A stretch of 16,260 bases of DNA from Cyanobacteria bacterium UBA11153 (GTDB taxonomy: Bacteria > Cyanobacteriota > Cyanobacteriia > Cyanobacteriales > Coleofasciculaceae): positions 1-16,260 of the forward strand of contig DOIX01000261.1 of NCBI GenBank assembly GCA_003511885.1, read 5' to 3'. Of the stretch, positions 1 to 6,303 are shown one piece after another. Position 1 is the first letter of the stretch, and every line of letters begins with the position of its first letter. Under the pieces are notes generated by a model, which worked only from the letters and a program-made list of their open reading frames with translations, had not been told where the DNA came from and searched no databases. The translations under genes and the position numbers were made by a program.

Positions 1-278
1 CAGAGTAACAGGAGGGAATGTCCTACGCTGTTAGGTGGGGTAGAAACGGCAACAGTAATAAAATTGCAGCCTTCCAAATAAGAGGAGGCCAAACCATGGG
101 TATACCAAGATGTCACAAAGGTGGTTCCGGTTAACCATCCTCCCAGAGCTAAATAAGCACAGGGGAATAGTAATATACCGGACCAGCCGACGAAGACGAA
201 GCGATCGCGCTTGAGCCAGTCATCGAGGACATCAAATGCGCCTCGATTGCTAGCGGCACGTCCTACGGCTATGGTCAT
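1..278 (-). CDS. psbD: Photosystem II D2 reaction-centre protein, 5' part only (runs off the left edge)
   Basis: The complement read from the ATG at 278-276 begins [13 protein letters not shown] and continues with [44 protein letters not shown] and [14 protein letters not shown]. These are hallmark D2 N-terminal sequences (Photo_RC family), so 92 of about 352 residues are present. D2 pairs with D1 in the photosystem II core in the thylakoid membrane and carries the QA quinone site; those ligands lie beyond the window. A ribosome-binding sequence AGAGGA lies about 10 nt upstream of the ATG (complement of 288-293). In cyanobacteria psbD is often followed by an overlapping psbC, which would be outside the window. 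The gene is transcribed away from ycf4. The CNF...STPP variant is, as I recall, the usual one for filamentous cyanobacteria. Identity is nearly certain; whether it is the constitutive or a light-induced paralogue cannot be told. Confidence 0.97.
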   Translation of the reverse strand, partial: MTIAVGRAASNRGAFDVLDDWLKRDRFVFVGWSGILLFPCAYLALGGWLTGTTFVTSWYTHGLASSYLEGCNFITVAVSTPPNSVGHSLLLL

Positions 279-400
279 AGTTTCAAATCCTCTTACATTA
301 AGGGTTTGCAAGGATTTATTTGACATTTCCCTCACCGTCAGGGGGGATTTTTTGAGACGAAGGATCTCAATGGATGTGTCTGGGCATCCTTTTGATACCA

Positions 401-440
401 GCTATAGATTTAGCTGAGAATTCATTTAACGTTTCTTAAC
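401..440 (-). promoter_or_regulatory. Candidate psbD promoter with HLR1-like (RpaB) direct repeat
   Basis: On the minus strand, GTTAAGAA and GTTAAATG are 8-nt direct repeats separated by 2 nt (complement of 433-440 and 423-430). This matches the architecture of the HLR1 high-light regulatory element, (G/T)TTACA(T/A)(T/A) twice with a 2-nt spacer, bound by the response regulator RpaB. The match is imperfect: A replaces C at position 5 of both halves. A weak -35 (TTAAAT, 424-429) overlaps the second half. It lies 17 bp from a -10-like TATAGC (401-406), implying a 5' leader of roughly 115 nt for psbD. The motif and spacing are seen directly; the regulator and start site are inferred. Confidence 0.45.
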
Positions 441-473
441 GTATCACATTTTTCGATCTTTTGCTCGATCTTT

Positions 474-540
474 CTTGGTGGGGATTGGGACAGCGGATGC
501 CCTGGTGGTGAGTGGGACAGCGGATACCCTGGTGGGGCAG
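474..540. repeat. 27-bp tandem repeat, about 2.5 copies, upstream of ycf4
   Basis: Two full 27-bp units (474-500 and 501-527) and a 13-bp partial third (528-540) share the cores TGGGACAGCGGATRC and YYTGGTGGKG. The two full units differ at only a few positions. The array lies in the divergent psbD-ycf4 intergenic region, 58 nt before the ycf4 start. An in-frame upstream ATG at 512 falls inside the array, so an over-extended ycf4 call would translate repeat DNA. Confidence 0.85.
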
Positions 541-598
541 ATTAAAGTATTGTAAAAATGTTAAGCAAATCTCGATATCGAGGGAACAGGAGGGTCTG

Positions 599-1165
599 AT
601 GACAGGATCGACAACCCAAAAACAAAACCGCATCATTCGTAAGTCCGTTTTAGGCTCTCGCCGATTCAGTAACTACTGGTGGGCAACAATTGTCTCTATC
701 GGAGGTACGGGATTTTTCTTGGCAGGGCTTTCGAGCTATCTGGGTATGAATCTTCTCCCCGTTGGGGATACCACAGACTTGGTGTTTTTCCCTCAAGGGA
801 TTGCCATCGGAGGCTATGGTGTGGCAGGTGTCCTCCTGGCTTTGTACCTGTGGCTGGTTATCCTTTGGGATGTGGGTGGCGGATATAATGAGTTCAACAA
901 GGATATAGGGAAGGTGAAGATTTTTCGCTGGGGTTTTCCTGGTAAGAATCGTCAAGTTGAGTTTAGCTGCCCCATTGAGGAAGTTCAATCTATTCGAGTG
1001 GAAATCAAAGAAGGGCTTAACCCTCGCCGCGCTCTCTACCTTCGCGTCAATAACCGCCGGGAAATTCCTCTGACTCGTGTCGGACAACCCTTATCTTTGT
1101 CAGAATTGGAAAATCAGGGAGCTGAATTGGCTCGTTTCTTGGAAGTGCCCCTGGAAGGGCTATAA
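599..1165 (+). CDS. ycf4: Photosystem I assembly protein Ycf4
   Basis: The 188-residue product matches the normal Ycf4 length (about 184-188 aa). It acts in the thylakoid membrane as a scaffold for photosystem I assembly and is not part of the mature complex. Visible landmarks are a polar N-terminus, a first membrane segment at about 26-48 ([20 protein letters not shown]), a short loop with FFPQGIA, a second segment at about 66-90 ending in [16 protein letters not shown], and a soluble C-terminal domain with [30 protein letters not shown] and the closing LEVPLEGL. I chose the ATG at 599 because AGGAGGG (588-594) ends 4 nt before it. The in-frame ATG at 512 would add 29 residues read from a tandem repeat. 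The gene is divergent from psbD and is followed 60 nt later by a cyclophilin gene on the same strand, possibly cotranscribed. Confidence 0.97.
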   Translation: MTGSTTQKQNRIIRKSVLGSRRFSNYWWATIVSIGGTGFFLAGLSSYLGMNLLPVGDTTDLVFFPQGIAIGGYGVAGVLLALYLWLVILWDVGGGYNEFNKDIGKVKIFRWGFPGKNRQVEFSCPIEEVQSIRVEIKEGLNPRRALYLRVNNRREIPLTRVGQPLSLSELENQGAELARFLEVPLEGL

Positions 1166-1225
1166 GCAATGACATTTTCTTTTTAAAATTCGATCGCTAA
1201 AGTTACAAAAAGGTGGAATTTTCAG

Positions 1226-1969
1226 ATGCAAATTGCAATCCGTCGCTGGTTGTTATTGTCTGTAATGATTGGCAGTTTAGTTTTGGGGGCATGTAGTACA
1301 TCTCCAGTGGCTTCCATCAATAAAACCAATCCCTCGAATCCAGCAACGACGACTCAAGGTGACGATTCTCAAAGAAGCAATTTACCAAGACTGGAAGGAA
1401 AAGCAACGGTGGTGCTGAAGGTGAAAGGTGCGCCCATCACCATTGAAGTGGATGGTACTAATGCGCCAATTACGGCTGGAAATTTTGTGGATTTAGTCCA
1501 GCGCGGTGTTTACAATGGTACGATGTTTCACCGGGTAGTGCGGGAACCTCAGCCTTTTGTGGTGCAAGGGGGGGATCCTCAAGGGAAAGATCGGAAAATT
1601 CCAGCCGAAAGTTTGGGGACAGGTAGTTTTATCGATCCGCAAACATCTCAAGTTCGTTATATTCCTCTGGAAATTAAGCCCAAGGATGCTACGCAACCTC
1701 TCTATAGCGAAACTTTTGATAAAGCAGGGATCTCGACACCTCCTGTATTAAAGCATACTCGCGGGGCGGTGGCTATGGCTCGTTCATCGCCACCTGACTC
1801 GGCTTCGGCACAGTTTTATTTTGCCTTGGCAGATTTATCATTTTTGGATGGTAACTATGCTGTCTTTGGCTATGTCACTGAGGGTATGGATATTGTCGAT
1901 CGAATCCAAATTGGCGATCGCATTGACTCTGCTGAGGTGACTAAGGGTGCTGAAAACTTGAAAAAATAG
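1226..1969 (+). CDS. Cyclophilin-type peptidyl-prolyl cis-trans isomerase, predicted lipoprotein
   Basis: The 247-residue product has a lipoprotein signal peptide: RR near the start, a hydrophobic stretch, then lipobox L20-G-A-C23. It should therefore be lipidated and held at a membrane facing the periplasm or lumen. A Ser/Asn/Thr-rich linker (24-52) precedes a cyclophilin domain (about 58-245). Recognisable cyclophilin motifs are [19 protein letters not shown] (catalytic Arg in FHR, 103), [11 protein letters not shown] (110-120), GAVAMAR (180-186), [10 protein letters not shown] (192-201) and [13 protein letters not shown] (205-217). The methionine, tryptophan and histidine of the human CypA pocket appear as Val, Phe and Tyr, common in bacterial members. 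It should catalyse proline isomerisation in exported proteins. AAGGTGG (1210-1216) precedes the ATG. It follows ycf4 by 60 nt. The substrate is unknown. Confidence 0.93.
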   Translation: MQIAIRRWLLLSVMIGSLVLGACSTSPVASINKTNPSNPATTTQGDDSQRSNLPRLEGKATVVLKVKGAPITIEVDGTNAPITAGNFVDLVQRGVYNGTMFHRVVREPQPFVVQGGDPQGKDRKIPAESLGTGSFIDPQTSQVRYIPLEIKPKDATQPLYSETFDKAGISTPPVLKHTRGAVAMARSSPPDSASAQFYFALADLSFLDGNYAVFGYVTEGMDIVDRIQIGDRIDSAEVTKGAENLKK

Positions 1970-1995
1970 TTGTTGGTTGTGCAATAGACATCTCC

Positions 1996-2019
1996 AAAAT
2001 ATAAACTATAGTATATTTT
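1996..2019 (+). terminator. AU-rich hairpin after the cyclophilin gene, possible terminator
   Basis: AAAATATA (1996-2003) pairs with TATATTTT (2012-2019) around an 8-nt loop, 27 nt after the cyclophilin stop. The stem contains no G-C pairs, so this would be a weak terminator. It is offered because of its position and T-rich right arm only. Confidence 0.25.
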
Positions 2020-2029
2020 ATCGTGGACA

Positions 2030-2094
2030 GGGTGAAGCATAAGGACTGTATATCTAGGGTTTTTCACATAAATTGTCGCCCTTATGCTTCACCC
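2030..2094. repeat. Inverted repeat, 15-bp perfect arms
   Basis: GGGTGAAGCATAAGG (2030-2044) and its exact complement CCTTATGCTTCACCC (2080-2094) are separated by 35 nt. The arms resemble dispersed GTGAAGCATAAGG-type intergenic repeats of cyanobacteria. It could fold as a stem-loop at the end of the ycf4-cyclophilin transcript, but no T-run follows, so I treat it as a repeat and not a terminator. Confidence 0.8.
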
Positions 2095-2640
2095 CTACAT
2101 AGATAAAAGCTCTTGAGATTATTTGTTGGAGAAGTCTAATGCACGTTTCCTCTTACCTATAAATTCCGATCGTTCCGTATAATTGCGGATCGACAGTCGC
2201 TCTATTTTGCGATCGCTATCCGTATAACTTCCATCTCCAAAATTATTCTGAAACTAGTCATTGCTACTGTTGCAGTGGATAAATTTCGATCCGAGTTACT
2301 GGAAAATTTTCAGATACTTTGAACGGAAACCAATTATAGCAACCACTAGGGCGGCCCCGACATTCTCAATTCCTCAAACCCTTGATTTTACGACTTTCTT
2401 CCCTAGCTCCTAGCAAGAGAGTCCCTCGCTATAATTATCCAGCTTGGAGAATATTTGTGAAGGCTAATTCACAGCCTACTATAGCGCTTCAGTAATTTCC
2501 CGCAAGTCAAAAAATCAGTTTAAACCCTAATGCGGATAGGTGGGTTTATAGAGTTTTCTAGATATAGAAGGCAAAGCCAATGCTGCAGCAATCCGGCAAA
2601 CCCTCTAGCAGTTACGAGACTGCACAGCCGATATAGATAC
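2095..2640. other. Long intergenic region without a supported gene
   Basis: No open frame here has recognisable protein content, and every frame is broken by stops at short intervals. Contents seen are a HIP1 octamer at 2209-2216, a duplicated CCGTATAA word (2176 and 2220), and a -10-like TATAAT at 2430-2435 without a convincing -35. If used, that promoter would give the P1 gene a leader of more than 300 nt. The region may be decayed sequence; I identified no parent gene. Confidence 0.5.
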
Positions 2641-2719
2641 GACTTACGCAGCTACCAATAGTGGATGGTGCGTTAGCAATAGCGCAGGGCACTCTACAGA
2701 TAGATGCTGTGCGTAAGTC
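2641..2719. mobile_element. 79-bp MITE-like element with 10-bp terminal inverted repeats
   Basis: The stretch begins GACTTACGCA (2641-2650) and ends with its exact complement TGCGTAAGTC (2710-2719). Inside is GGTGCGTTAGC (2666-2676), the same core word as in the 15361 and 16130 repeats of this window, which also contain the TGCGTAAGTC end. No coding capacity exists, so it would depend on a transposase elsewhere. No clear target-site duplication is visible. It sits 49 nt upstream of the P1 start and may affect its promoter region. Confidence 0.6.
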
Positions 2720-2768
2720 TTGATAGAGGTAGGTGAAATCCTTTTATTTTCTAGAGTAACCAGGGAAA

Positions 2769-5351
2769 ATGGCTAAAATATTTAGCACTAAACTGAAACG
2801 GAATTACTATCAACCTTTAATTGCAGCAGCTTTGGCGGCTGGTAGTACTTTTGGGCTTGTTAAACCAATATTAGCCTTGGGCACAGGAGCGGGGCAATCT
2901 ATTAGTAATACGGCGACGGCTACTTACGAAGATCCTAATAATCCTAATGTACCAATTAATGCGACTTCTAACACTGTCACAGTCACCGTGGCTGAAGTTG
3001 CAGGTATTACAGTTAGTGCGTCTGGGGTTTATTTAGGTACGGATGCGGATGCTAACAGTAAGATTAGCGTTAACGATATTATCAACTATACCTATACCAT
3101 CGCAAATGTTGGTAACGATCCTACCAAATTCCGGATTCCCAATCTAGCTGAAGTTACTGGACCTGGTACAGTGACGGGTAACTTACAGATTAGCACGGAT
3201 GGTGGGAAAACTTGGACTGATATTAGCGGTAGTGAAATTATTACTAATTCAGTGCCATCGGGTGGTTCTGTAATGGTGAGAGTTCCGGTTAAAGTTACTA
3301 GTGGTGCTAAGGATAATGATATCATCACTGTGACTTTGGGTGATACTCCTGGGGATAGCCAAAATCAACTTCGCAATCCCAATGGCGGTGATGTATATAC
3401 AGTAGATAATACTGCTACGCAAAATGGGGATATTGCCGGGGAACCAGTCAATGGTGTCCGCGAAGCTAGCGTGACGCAGGAAGCTACAGTATCTGCGTCT
3501 TTGACAATCTATTCTTTAGCTAGCATTCTCAAGACTCGCAGTAGCTATGATAATGGGGGAACTCCGGCAATTAATGACGATAAGCTATCCTATAATTTGA
3601 GTCTTAAGGTAGCAGCAAACGATCCTACTGGCAACAATTTGACTCCGGCACCTTTAGTGGGGACAAATATTAATGTTGATGACAGTAGTGTTTCGCGAAT
3701 TTTGGTATCAGATGCTATTCCCAAGGATACAGAATTAGCGGGAGTGCCAACACCGCCTCCTGGTTGGCAAACTGTTTATAGTACTACTCCTATTACCACT
3801 ACGGCACTAGCTGCAAGTTGGACAACGATTCCACCTGCTAACTTAGCAACTGTGACTCGGATTGGTTTTATTAACAATCCTAACATAGTGACAGCGATTG
3901 CGCCCGGTGAAACTGTTAATGGTTTCTCGGTGCAATTGAAGGTTAAATCAACGGTGGTGGCAACTTCCTTAGATGTGGCAAATATTGCTCAATTATTTGG
4001 TCAAACTTCTGGCATCCCAACCACAGATACTAACGGCGATGGCATTCCCGATAATTTAATTTACGATGAATCGGGCGACCAAAATCCTAGTAATTTTGAT
4101 AGTTCAACTCCTCCTGGTAGTGATAGCAATAGCGATGGTATTCCTGATACAAATCCTCCTGTTGGTGATGGTTATGTGAACGATCCTACCGATTTAGGAA
4201 CTATTGCTACTGATGGTGGTAATAATAACACGGGTACGGGTTCTGGCGGTGAAGCTAATTTATTTACGATTGCCCAACCTGTGGCTTCATCAGTACAAAC
4301 TGGCCCAAATGGTGCGCCGGATGCAATTGGTCCTAGTAATAATAATGATGACTTTACCAATAAGTCTTCATTAGTTCCTGCGGGTACTATACCTGGTTCA
4401 ACTATCGATCCGGCGGCAGTTGGTTTTACGAATACAGTTAAGAATACGGGAACCGATCCTGGTCTCTTAACACTAACACCAAAAGCACCAGCTACTCCTG
4501 GGGATTTACCTGCAAATACGACTGTGACGATTACTTATGATAGTAAATCAGCCACTTACATCTACGATGGTGCAGGTAATTTTACTTTACAACCAGGTAA
4601 TTTACCCATGACAATTCCTAACTTCGATCCTAATGAAGTATTGAATTACGGTGTTGAAGTTAATCTACCTCCTGGCACGCCACTTTCTACAGATTTGACT
4701 CGTCCAGATAAGGGTTTCCCTGTACCGATTGAAGCGGAAATCGATCTTTATTCAACTGATACTAACGGTGATGGGGTTAAAGATACTGGCAATGACGGTA
4801 CAGTCGATGCTAAAAATATCACAATTGACCGAGTTTATACAGGATTTTTGAAACTACTGAAAGAATCTCGTATTTTACCAGGCACAGGCCCAGCGGTACT
4901 ATCTGGTCAAAATCAATTCAGTATCGATCCCAAAACACCTGCACCGGGAAATATTATCGAGTATCGAATTACTTACACCAACATTTCTACCCCTCAAGCT
5001 GGTACTGGCAATGTCATTTTAAAAGCTAGGGATGTAGTAATTACAGAAGATGGCACTCAAAATGGTAATAACTGGGCACTTGATAACGATACTAACGGTG
5101 CAATTGATACCAGTAATATCGCGGGAACAGCTAAAGATTCTGGGGCGGCAACTATTACCTTTTTTAGCGGTAATCCAGCCACAAAAAATGCTGTGGATCA
5201 AACAGGAACTACTGTTAATACTGATGTTACCAAATATGTGAATATTGTCATCGGTGATATTGTACCAGGAGAGGCGCGAAACTTCTCATTCCAACGTCAA
5301 GTTGAAGCTATCAACGCTACTGGTACGCCCAATAATGCGATCGCACCGTAA
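2769..5351 (+). CDS. P1: large secreted beta-sandwich (DUF11-like) surface protein with D-rich calcium-type loops
   Basis: This 860-residue protein has an N-terminal signal peptide (basic start KLKRNYYQ, hydrophobic core 16-36, likely cleavage after ILA36). The mature part is Asn/Thr/Gly/Pro-rich with no cysteine. Beta-sandwich-like segments lie at about 45-75 (ISNTATATYEDP...TVTVTV), 80-240, 245-405, 540-690 and 695-850. Phrases such as INDDKLSYNLSLKV and APGNIIEYRITYTNIS are typical of DUF11-like repeat domains. Between them are TSP3/dockerin-style loops: DTNGDGIPD (420-428), DSNSDGIPD (452-460), DTNGDGVKD (664-672) and NDTNGAID (773-780), likely Ca2+ sites. No membrane anchor, sortase motif or PEP-CTERM tail is visible; it ends GTPNNAIAP. 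The ATG is preceded by CAGGGAA, a close-set ribosome site. It is the first of five same-strand exported-protein genes. Role unknown; cell-surface or matrix protein is an inference. Confidence 0.85.
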   Translation: MAKIFSTKLKRNYYQPLIAAALAAGSTFGLVKPILALGTGAGQSISNTATATYEDPNNPNVPINATSNTVTVTVAEVAGITVSASGVYLGTDADANSKISVNDIINYTYTIANVGNDPTKFRIPNLAEVTGPGTVTGNLQISTDGGKTWTDISGSEIITNSVPSGGSVMVRVPVKVTSGAKDNDIITVTLGDTPGDSQNQLRNPNGGDVYTVDNTATQNGDIAGEPVNGVREASVTQEATVSASLTIYSLASILKTRSSYDNGGTPAINDDKLSYNLSLKVAANDPTGNNLTPAPLVGTNINVDDSSVSRILVSDAIPKDTELAGVPTPPPGWQTVYSTTPITTTALAASWTTIPPANLATVTRIGFINNPNIVTAIAPGETVNGFSVQLKVKSTVVATSLDVANIAQLFGQTSGIPTTDTNGDGIPDNLIYDESGDQNPSNFDSSTPPGSDSNSDGIPDTNPPVGDGYVNDPTDLGTIATDGGNNNTGTGSGGEANLFTIAQPVASSVQTGPNGAPDAIGPSNNNDDFTNKSSLVPAGTIPGSTIDPAAVGFTNTVKNTGTDPGLLTLTPKAPATPGDLPANTTVTITYDSKSATYIYDGAGNFTLQPGNLPMTIPNFDPNEVLNYGVEVNLPPGTPLSTDLTRPDKGFPVPIEAEIDLYSTDTNGDGVKDTGNDGTVDAKNITIDRVYTGFLKLLKESRILPGTGPAVLSGQNQFSIDPKTPAPGNIIEYRITYTNISTPQAGTGNVILKARDVVITEDGTQNGNNWALDNDTNGAIDTSNIAGTAKDSGAATITFFSGNPATKNAVDQTGTTVNTDVTKYVNIVIGDIVPGEARNFSFQRQVEAINATGTPNNAIAP

Positions 5352-5355
5352 TTAG

Positions 5356-5428
5356 GGGCTATGGGCTATGGGCTAGGAACTAGGGGTTAGGGATATTTAT
5401 TTTGGCGATTAGCAATTAGTAATTAGCC
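5356..5428. repeat. Heptamer tandem repeats (STRR-type) between P1 and P2
   Basis: Five 7-bp units run from 5356 to 5390: GGGCTAT twice, GGGCTAG, GAACTAG and GGGTTAG. A second array of three units, ATTAGCA, ATTAGTA and ATTAGCC, lies at 5408-5428. Short heptameric tandem repeats of this kind are a known feature of filamentous cyanobacterial intergenic DNA. The first array starts just after the P1 stop codon. Confidence 0.85.
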
Positions 5429-5481
5429 CTTCTTCCTATCAAAAATCACACATAATTTACAAATTCACAGAGGTTATTTCC

Positions 5482-6045
5482 ATGAAACTTAGTCAGTCTG
5501 TTAGTTTAGGAGCAATTGCACTTATCGCGGCTGTGCCTTTATTGGGTGGTACTCCAGTTTTAGCTAGTTTACAACAAGTTGGAGAATCAATTGTCCAAAC
5601 CCTCAATCGTCCCCAAGTTAAATTAAACTTAGGTGCTGAAAAAAAAGCTGTTACTCAAGATCAAAATGGTAAACAACAAGTATCTTGGCAATCCTTAGAA
5701 AGTAATGCTGTTGTCCAACCTGGAGATGTACTTCGTTACACAGTAAGTAGTAACAATGCTGGCGATATTCCCGCCCAAAACTTAATAGTAACTCAACCCA
5801 TTTCTCAGCAAATGATATATATTTTTGGTTCAGCTAAAAATAGTAATGGAGCCAAAATAACATACAGTATCGATAGCGGTAAAAACTTTGGCGAAAATCC
5901 CACAATTCAGGTCAAACTCCCCAATGGAAAAGTAGAAAATCGCCCTGCACCGCCTGAAACTTACACTCATATTCGTTGGAATTTTACGAAATCTATCGAT
6001 CCCACTACTGGGGTGAAAGCATCTTACGAAGTTAAGGTCAAATAA
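5482..6045 (+). CDS. P2: small secreted single-domain DUF11-like protein
   Basis: The 187-residue product has a signal peptide (MKLSQ, hydrophobic 8-24, likely cleavage after VLA28). One beta-sandwich domain fills about 48-187: VVQPGDVLRYTVSSNNAGD, then PAQNLIVTQPI, a glycine/asparagine-rich middle, and a final strand GVKASYEVKVK. The QPGDVLRYT...NAGD...N-L-V-T order is the DUF11 core pattern, reduced to one copy. It has no cysteine. The end (YEVKVK) resembles the end of P5 (VRFRGRVK), suggesting related C-terminal domains. AGAGG (5469-5473) lies 8 nt before the ATG. It follows P1 by 130 nt, across heptamer repeats. It could be a subunit, cap or partner of the larger proteins; nothing in the sequence decides this. 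Confidence 0.85.
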   Translation: MKLSQSVSLGAIALIAAVPLLGGTPVLASLQQVGESIVQTLNRPQVKLNLGAEKKAVTQDQNGKQQVSWQSLESNAVVQPGDVLRYTVSSNNAGDIPAQNLIVTQPISQQMIYIFGSAKNSNGAKITYSIDSGKNFGENPTIQVKLPNGKVENRPAPPETYTHIRWNFTKSIDPTTGVKASYEVKVK

Positions 6046-6056
6046 CCCAACAAACC

Positions 6057-6106
6057 GACAGTGGTTAAAACCACTGTCTAATAGTAAAAGTCCGTTAAAA
6101 CGGACT
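6057..6106. repeat. Two adjacent perfect hairpins after P2
   Basis: GACAGTGGTT/AACCACTGTC (6057-6078) and AGTCCGTT/AACGGACT (6089-6106) are perfect stems of 10 and 8 bp. Each closes on the same central TTAAAA with a 2-nt loop, and they lie 10 nt apart. Neither is followed by a T-run, so they look more like REP-type palindromes than classical terminators, although they could still stabilise the P2 mRNA 3' end or attenuate read-through into P3. Confidence 0.85.
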
Positions 6107-6303
6107 GAAATAATTACTAGCAGTCCATAAATAGAGAATGAAACTACTATACTTTGCGCCCTTTGCGTTAAAAACCAACCCCTCTTAATAAAGAGAACAC
6201 AAATAAATAACCCTCATATTCAGAGATTTTATCCTCCTGAATAGAAGGATATTATTGTCAATTTTCATAACCCACCCTCTCTTGAAATAGAGAAGCCAGA
6301 GTG
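6107..6303. other. P2-P3 intergenic region with a CTTTGCG repeat
   Basis: CTTTGCGCCCTTTGCGTTA occupies 6152-6170, a dispersed cyanobacterial word that recurs at 11454-11473 (inverted) and 11650-11717. A small hairpin TATCCT/AGGATA lies at 6230-6251. No gene is seen. A promoter for P3-P4 may be here, but I could not fix a -35/-10 pair. Confidence 0.5.

Noticed and set aside
331..350. TCCCTCACCGTCAGGGGGGA in the psbD leader as a regulatory hairpin
   Set aside because: Only four or five base pairs form, with a mismatch next to the loop, too weak to list as a structure.
211..417. A 68-codon plus-strand open frame over the start of psbD
   Set aside because: It is antisense to the conserved D2 N-terminus and covers its leader; the product has no recognisable features.
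512..598. N-terminal extension of ycf4 to the ATG at 512
   Set aside because: It would translate part of the 27-bp tandem repeat, exceed the usual Ycf4 length, and ignore the strong AGGAGGG just before 599.
650..1087. A 145-codon open frame on the minus strand across ycf4
   Set aside because: It lies wholly antisense to a clearly identified Ycf4 gene, has no recognisable domain, and is a codon-bias shadow.
2580..2640. A possible gene remnant just before the 79-bp element
   Set aside because: A short stretch reads as plausible protein in one frame but is interrupted by a stop and matched no family I recognise.
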